DNA of 48,593 bases from a bacterium (GTDB taxonomy: Bacteria > Krumholzibacteriota > Krumholzibacteriia > LZORAL124-64-63), in NCBI GenBank assembly GCA_014730255.1, contig WJIQ01000198.1, positions 1-48,593 on the forward strand, written 5' to 3'. The notes below the pieces were generated by a model. That model worked only from the letters and a program-made list of their open reading frames with translations. It was not told where the DNA came from and searched no databases. Positions 45,399 through 48,593 of the stretch are shown piece after piece (position 1 is the first letter of the stretch; every line of letters starts with the position of its first letter). Made by a program: the position numbers and the translations under genes.

Positions 45399-47194
45399 TC
45401 CGGATCGCCAGGTCGTCGATGCGCGCGCTGGCCGCGGGCCTGCTGATGCTGGTGATCGGCGGCGTCGGATCGACCCGCGCGTGCACGGCGATCGGCGTCG
45501 AGGGCCCGGCCGGGGTCTACCTGGGTCGGAACCTCGACTGGGAGCTCGGCGACGGGCTGATCGTCGTCCACCCCCGCGATCCGACGCGGGGTGCGATCTA
45601 CCTCAGCGTGACGATGAACCAGTTCGGAGCGGACCTTCCGCTCGGCGGGATGAACGAGGTCGGCCTCGCCGTCGAGGAGCTGTCGTACCCGCCGGCCCGC
45701 CCGCCGGAACCCGGCGGCCGGCCGACCATCGACGAGTTCGCGCTCATCCAGTACCTGCTCGACCGGTGCGCGACGGTCGACGCGGCCCTGCGGGCGGTCG
45801 ATCGCCTCGCCGTCGTCCGGCGCTGGGCGGGGCTGCATTACATCCTCGCCGACCGCACCGGCGACGCCGCGGTCCTCGAGTTCCTCGACGGCCGGACGGT
45901 GGTCCATCGCGGCGCCGACCTGCCGCACCGGGTTCTCACCAACGACACCTACGCGCGCTCTCGCGAGTACCTCGCCCGACACGTCGGCTTCGGCGGCGAC
46001 CGTCACGAGACCGACGGCCCCGGATCTCCGGAGCGGTTCGTGCGCGCGGCGCGGATGGCCGTCGCCTGGCCGGCCGACCCGGCGGACGGCGGTGACGGCG
46101 TGTTCCGGATCCTCGACGAGGTCCGGCAGCACGACACGCGGTGGTCGATCGTCCACGACCTCGCCCGGTTGACGATCGACGTGCGGGTCGCGGGCGGTCC
46201 GCCTCCGCGCAGGATCGACGTCGCCGCGTGGGCCGGTCGCGACCCGACGGCGCCGGTGGTGCGCGATCTGATGGGCACCGTCGCGCCCCATGCGACCGAC
46301 GCCTGGATCGCCTGGACCCCGGCCATCGAGGCGCGGCTGCGCGAACGGGTGGCGGTTGCCCTCGGGACCGACGTGGCCACCGCCCACGAGGCCGCCGAGG
46401 CGGCGCGGCGGTCCCCCCTGCCACCGGTCGCCGTGCCCGAGCTCGAGCTGCTGCACGTCCAGAACGCCGGGGTGGAGATCCACGCCGGTCGTCACGTCGT
46501 CCTCGTCGACGCCCTGCTCGATCTGACCGTCGCCCCCGGTCAGCCACCGCGCCTGCACGACCACCTCACGACCGACCGGCTCGACGACCTGGTGCATGGA
46601 CGCGCGCCGTTCACCCCGGCCGACGCGATCTTCATCACCCACGGCCACGACGACCACCACGACGCCGCGATCGCACGTCGTTACGACGACCGCCAGCGTC
46701 CTCAGGGGATCGTCCATCCTGCCGGGATGGCACGGGCGGGCCTCTCCGGCGCCGTGGCCTGGTCGCGAGCGGCGCCGACCGGGCGAGGAGCGGCCGGCCC
46801 GGTCCGCTTCACCAGCCTCTCGCTGCGCCACGCCGGCGACGACGGCCCCGAAGCCGCGATGCCTCACCTGGGCTTCGTGATCCACCTCGGACCCTGGAAC
46901 GTGATCCACCTCGGCGACGCGGGCCCGTCCCCGGCGAACCTGCAGATCCTGGACGGCCTCGCGCTGCCGGGACGGACCATCCTGCTGGCCCCGTCCTGGT
47001 TCCTCACCGATGCTCGCGGCCTCGCGTGGCTCGAGACGCAGCGCCTGGCCGACGAGGTCGTGCTGCTGCACGCCAATCGCGGGAACCTGGACGACCTGAC
47101 CGGACGTCTGCACGACCGCCCCTCGCGATCCCCGCAGATCATGCTCGTCACGGAACGCTTCCAGCGATTCCGGTTCTCGTTCGCATCCCGCTGA
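45395..47194 (+). CDS. Fusion of an Ntn acylase (choloylglycine hydrolase/penicillin V acylase type) and a metallo-beta-lactamase-fold domain
   Basis: TTG 45395 overlaps the pump stop, with GGGAGG four bases upstream, and gives 599 residues. A signal peptide (hydrophobic 11-25) ends in STRA just before Cys30, so cleavage would expose the Ntn nucleophile. Arg45 and Asp48 (GRNLDWE), Asn183 (LTNDTY) and an Arg at 214 or 217 occupy the choloylglycine-hydrolase positions. From about residue 347 the chain becomes an MBL-fold domain: LHVQNAGVEIHAG, then THGHDDHHD (His416, His418, Asp420, His421), then NVIHLGDAG (Asp508) and LLHANRGN (His559). It should act in the periplasm on amides and possibly lactones or lactams. 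Two real activities in one chain are inference; an active-site-complete acylase is well supported. Confidence 0.82.
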   Translation: MIRIARSSMRALAAGLLMLVIGGVGSTRACTAIGVEGPAGVYLGRNLDWELGDGLIVVHPRDPTRGAIYLSVTMNQFGADLPLGGMNEVGLAVEELSYPPARPPEPGGRPTIDEFALIQYLLDRCATVDAALRAVDRLAVVRRWAGLHYILADRTGDAAVLEFLDGRTVVHRGADLPHRVLTNDTYARSREYLARHVGFGGDRHETDGPGSPERFVRAARMAVAWPADPADGGDGVFRILDEVRQHDTRWSIVHDLARLTIDVRVAGGPPPRRIDVAAWAGRDPTAPVVRDLMGTVAPHATDAWIAWTPAIEARLRERVAVALGTDVATAHEAAEAARRSPLPPVAVPELELLHVQNAGVEIHAGRHVVLVDALLDLTVAPGQPPRLHDHLTTDRLDDLVHGRAPFTPADAIFITHGHDDHHDAAIARRYDDRQRPQGIVHPAGMARAGLSGAVAWSRAAPTGRGAAGPVRFTSLSLRHAGDDGPEAAMPHLGFVIHLGPWNVIHLGDAGPSPANLQILDGLALPGRTILLAPSWFLTDARGLAWLETQRLADEVVLLHANRGNLDDLTGRLHDRPSRSPQIMLVTERFQRFRFSFASR

Positions 47195-47427
47195 CGACCG
47201 TCGTCGCACCTTGCAACGCCCCGCCGCTCCCGGTGTTGTCTTGTGCGCGTCCGGAGCGCGCTCCTCGTGCCCCACGCCACCGCCAGCGGGCCCAGGCGTC
47301 CCCGTGATTCCCCCGTTCGACCCGATTCCGGGCTGATCCGCCCGGGATCCCGGCGAGGTACGGATCTTTCATATCCCTGGTCGAGTCCACGTTCGACCGC
47401 GCGTTGTGCCGCATCCAGGAGTCCGCC
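47195..47427. other. Intergenic region before the last gene
   Basis: No ORF with a credible start is present. CATATC near 47370 is a possible -10 box but lacks a -35. GACGACCGTCGTC after the fusion gene can form a small hairpin with no T-run. Confidence 0.4.
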
Positions 47428-48593
47428 ATGACCAGGGAATCGACGACCGCCTCCCCGGCCGCCAGCCCCCTCCTTCACCTGTCCACGATGCTCCTGATGC
47501 TCGTGGCGCTCGCCATGCCGCTGGGGGCCGGCTGCGAGATCGTCGCGCCTCCCGAATCGCCGCCGGCAGCCCCCGATTCCGACGGCCAGGTCGGCGACGA
47601 CGGCGACGACGACCCCATCGACCGCAACCAGGGGCCGGTGGTCGTCCAGGGCTCCGACTACACGCTGCCCGACTGGGCCCAGCCGGAGCCGTTCGCCGGC
47701 TACGTCGATCACCCCGATGCCGGCGCGGCGCACCTCGGCACGTCCCTCCGCAACCGGTGGGTCAACTGGGCCGACCTCGAACCCGCCCATGGCGTGTACG
47801 ACTGGAGCATCATCGACCGCATGCTCGAGGAGGCCGAGGCCGGCGGCTACGAGGTCTATCTGCAGATCCGCAGCGTGACCTGCGGCGGCGGCGATCCGGA
47901 CCGCGGCGTGGTGATCCCCAACGCCGTCCCCGCCTGGGTCTTCGACGAGTTCGGCCTCGACGACGGCGACTGCATCAATCTCGGAGGCGAGTGGCAGATC
48001 GAGGTCGTGCCGGCCTGGCGCGAGGACGTGCGCACGGCCTTCAACGACATGATCCGCGCCTTCGGCGAGGCCGGGTATCCCGGGCGGTCGGCGTTCGGCG
48101 GCGCCTACATCCATGGCATCAGCGCCTCGCGCGGGGAGGAGTTCTGGCTCGAGCCCTGGCAGGCGGCCACCCTCGAGAGCCGTGCCGGATTCAGCGCGAG
48201 CGTCCTGCAGGAGTGGATCGAGAGCCGGATGGACGCCTACGCCGACGCCTTCGGCTCCCGCATCGACCGGGTCGCCTGGGTCGGCAAGGTCGACATCTGG
48301 CACTACTGCGGTCAGGACTATGCGGACGTCGCCTGGAACCTCGTCCAGTACGCCTGGGACATCGGCGCCGGCAACCGCAGCAGCACGGTCGAGGCGTTCC
48401 ACCTCTCGCTCGAGGAACCCGCGCTCGGCCAGTGGGTCGACGACCAGGGCTACCTGCACACCGACGAGTCGATCCCGCCCCTGGCCGACGGACGCTACTT
48501 CGGCGACGAGAACGAGGAGTACGGCGAGGAGTGGATCTGGCGCTTCGGCGACGTCCAGGGCGACTGGCAGCGATACCGGTTCGCGATGCTGCG
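47428..48593 (+). CDS. Glycoside-hydrolase-like lipoprotein, cut by the window edge
   Basis: From ATG 47428 (CAGGAG seven bases upstream) an open frame runs 388 codons to the edge without a stop. Lipobox LGAGC with Cys36 follows a hydrophobic stretch. An acidic linker (about 45-65) leads to a TIM-barrel-like sequence: NRWVNWADLEPAHGVYDWSIIDRMLEEAEAGGYEVYLQIRSV in blocks, GAYIHGISASRGEEFWLEPW, then DGRYFGDENEEYGEEW. This is typical of GH-A-clan and DUF4832-type putative glycosidases. The catalytic Glu pair cannot be assigned from the part seen. Probably a surface or periplasmic polysaccharide enzyme. Confidence 0.75.
   Translation, partial: MTRESTTASPAASPLLHLSTMLLMLVALAMPLGAGCEIVAPPESPPAAPDSDGQVGDDGDDDPIDRNQGPVVVQGSDYTLPDWAQPEPFAGYVDHPDAGAAHLGTSLRNRWVNWADLEPAHGVYDWSIIDRMLEEAEAGGYEVYLQIRSVTCGGGDPDRGVVIPNAVPAWVFDEFGLDDGDCINLGGEWQIEVVPAWREDVRTAFNDMIRAFGEAGYPGRSAFGGAYIHGISASRGEEFWLEPWQAATLESRAGFSASVLQEWIESRMDAYADAFGSRIDRVAWVGKVDIWHYCGQDYADVAWNLVQYAWDIGAGNRSSTVEAFHLSLEEPALGQWVDDQGYLHTDESIPPLADGRYFGDENEEYGEEWIWRFGDVQGDWQRYRFAML

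Overview
The window is a stretch of bacterial chromosome of about 70% G+C that is densely coded on both strands. I see no phage, transposase, CRISPR array, rRNA or tRNA. The organism is a diderm: there is a TonB-dependent receptor, an RND efflux pump, lipoproteins and outer-membrane-type barrels. One secreted protein ends in a YPNPFNP-type FlgD-like/T9SS-like sorting domain, and there are three six-bladed beta-propeller paralogues. That mix with such high G+C suggests an uncultured FCB-group lineage (for example Krumholzibacteriota or Eisenbacteria-like). The taxonomic guess is inference, not proof.

Layout. 1-108 is an unexplained cloverleaf-capable inverted repeat. 251-3011 carries a hybrid histidine kinase and a VanZ-like membrane protein with a secreted tail. 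3008-3850 is an RNA-controlled unit: a good sigma70 promoter, two PyrR-binding-loop-like hairpins on either side of an intrinsic terminator, a 30-codon leader ORF threaded through them, and a small class II aminoacyl-tRNA-synthetase-like gene. A two-PDZ envelope protein follows. On the minus strand, addB-addA-hydrolase (12466 to 5026) is a translationally coupled DNA-repair operon. 12527-14728 holds a 16-bp tandem repeat next to a promoter, a beta-propeller gene, a DUF4870-type membrane protein and a tag-type DNA glycosylase.

19439 to 14748 (minus strand) is a thiamine salvage operon: promoter, TPP riboswitch, TonB receptor, thiamine pyrophosphokinase, SSS-family symporter. Next come a DNA-binding-domain-less cyclic-nucleotide-binding-like protein, gpmI, an OB-fold secreted protein with the sorting domain, a chemotaxis receptor with a possible FliA promoter, a barrel protein, sppA and a small secreted protein.

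28951-36939 is a tight six-gene leucine/isovalerate degradation operon in liuA-B-C-D order. No HMG-CoA lyase follows; an AtuA-like protein and a cysteine-rich unknown take its place. 37230-40855 has a VirK-like protein, a STAS protein and two further propeller genes. 40939-47194 is a coupled operon of an RND adaptor, an RND pump and a fusion enzyme that joins an Ntn acylase (choloylglycine hydrolase/penicillin V acylase type) to a metallo-beta-lactamase-fold domain. The window ends inside a glycoside-hydrolase-like lipoprotein gene.

The strongest candidates for something new are the Ntn-acylase/MBL fusion coupled to an RND pump, and the tandem PyrR-like leader in front of a gene that is not an obvious pyrimidine gene.
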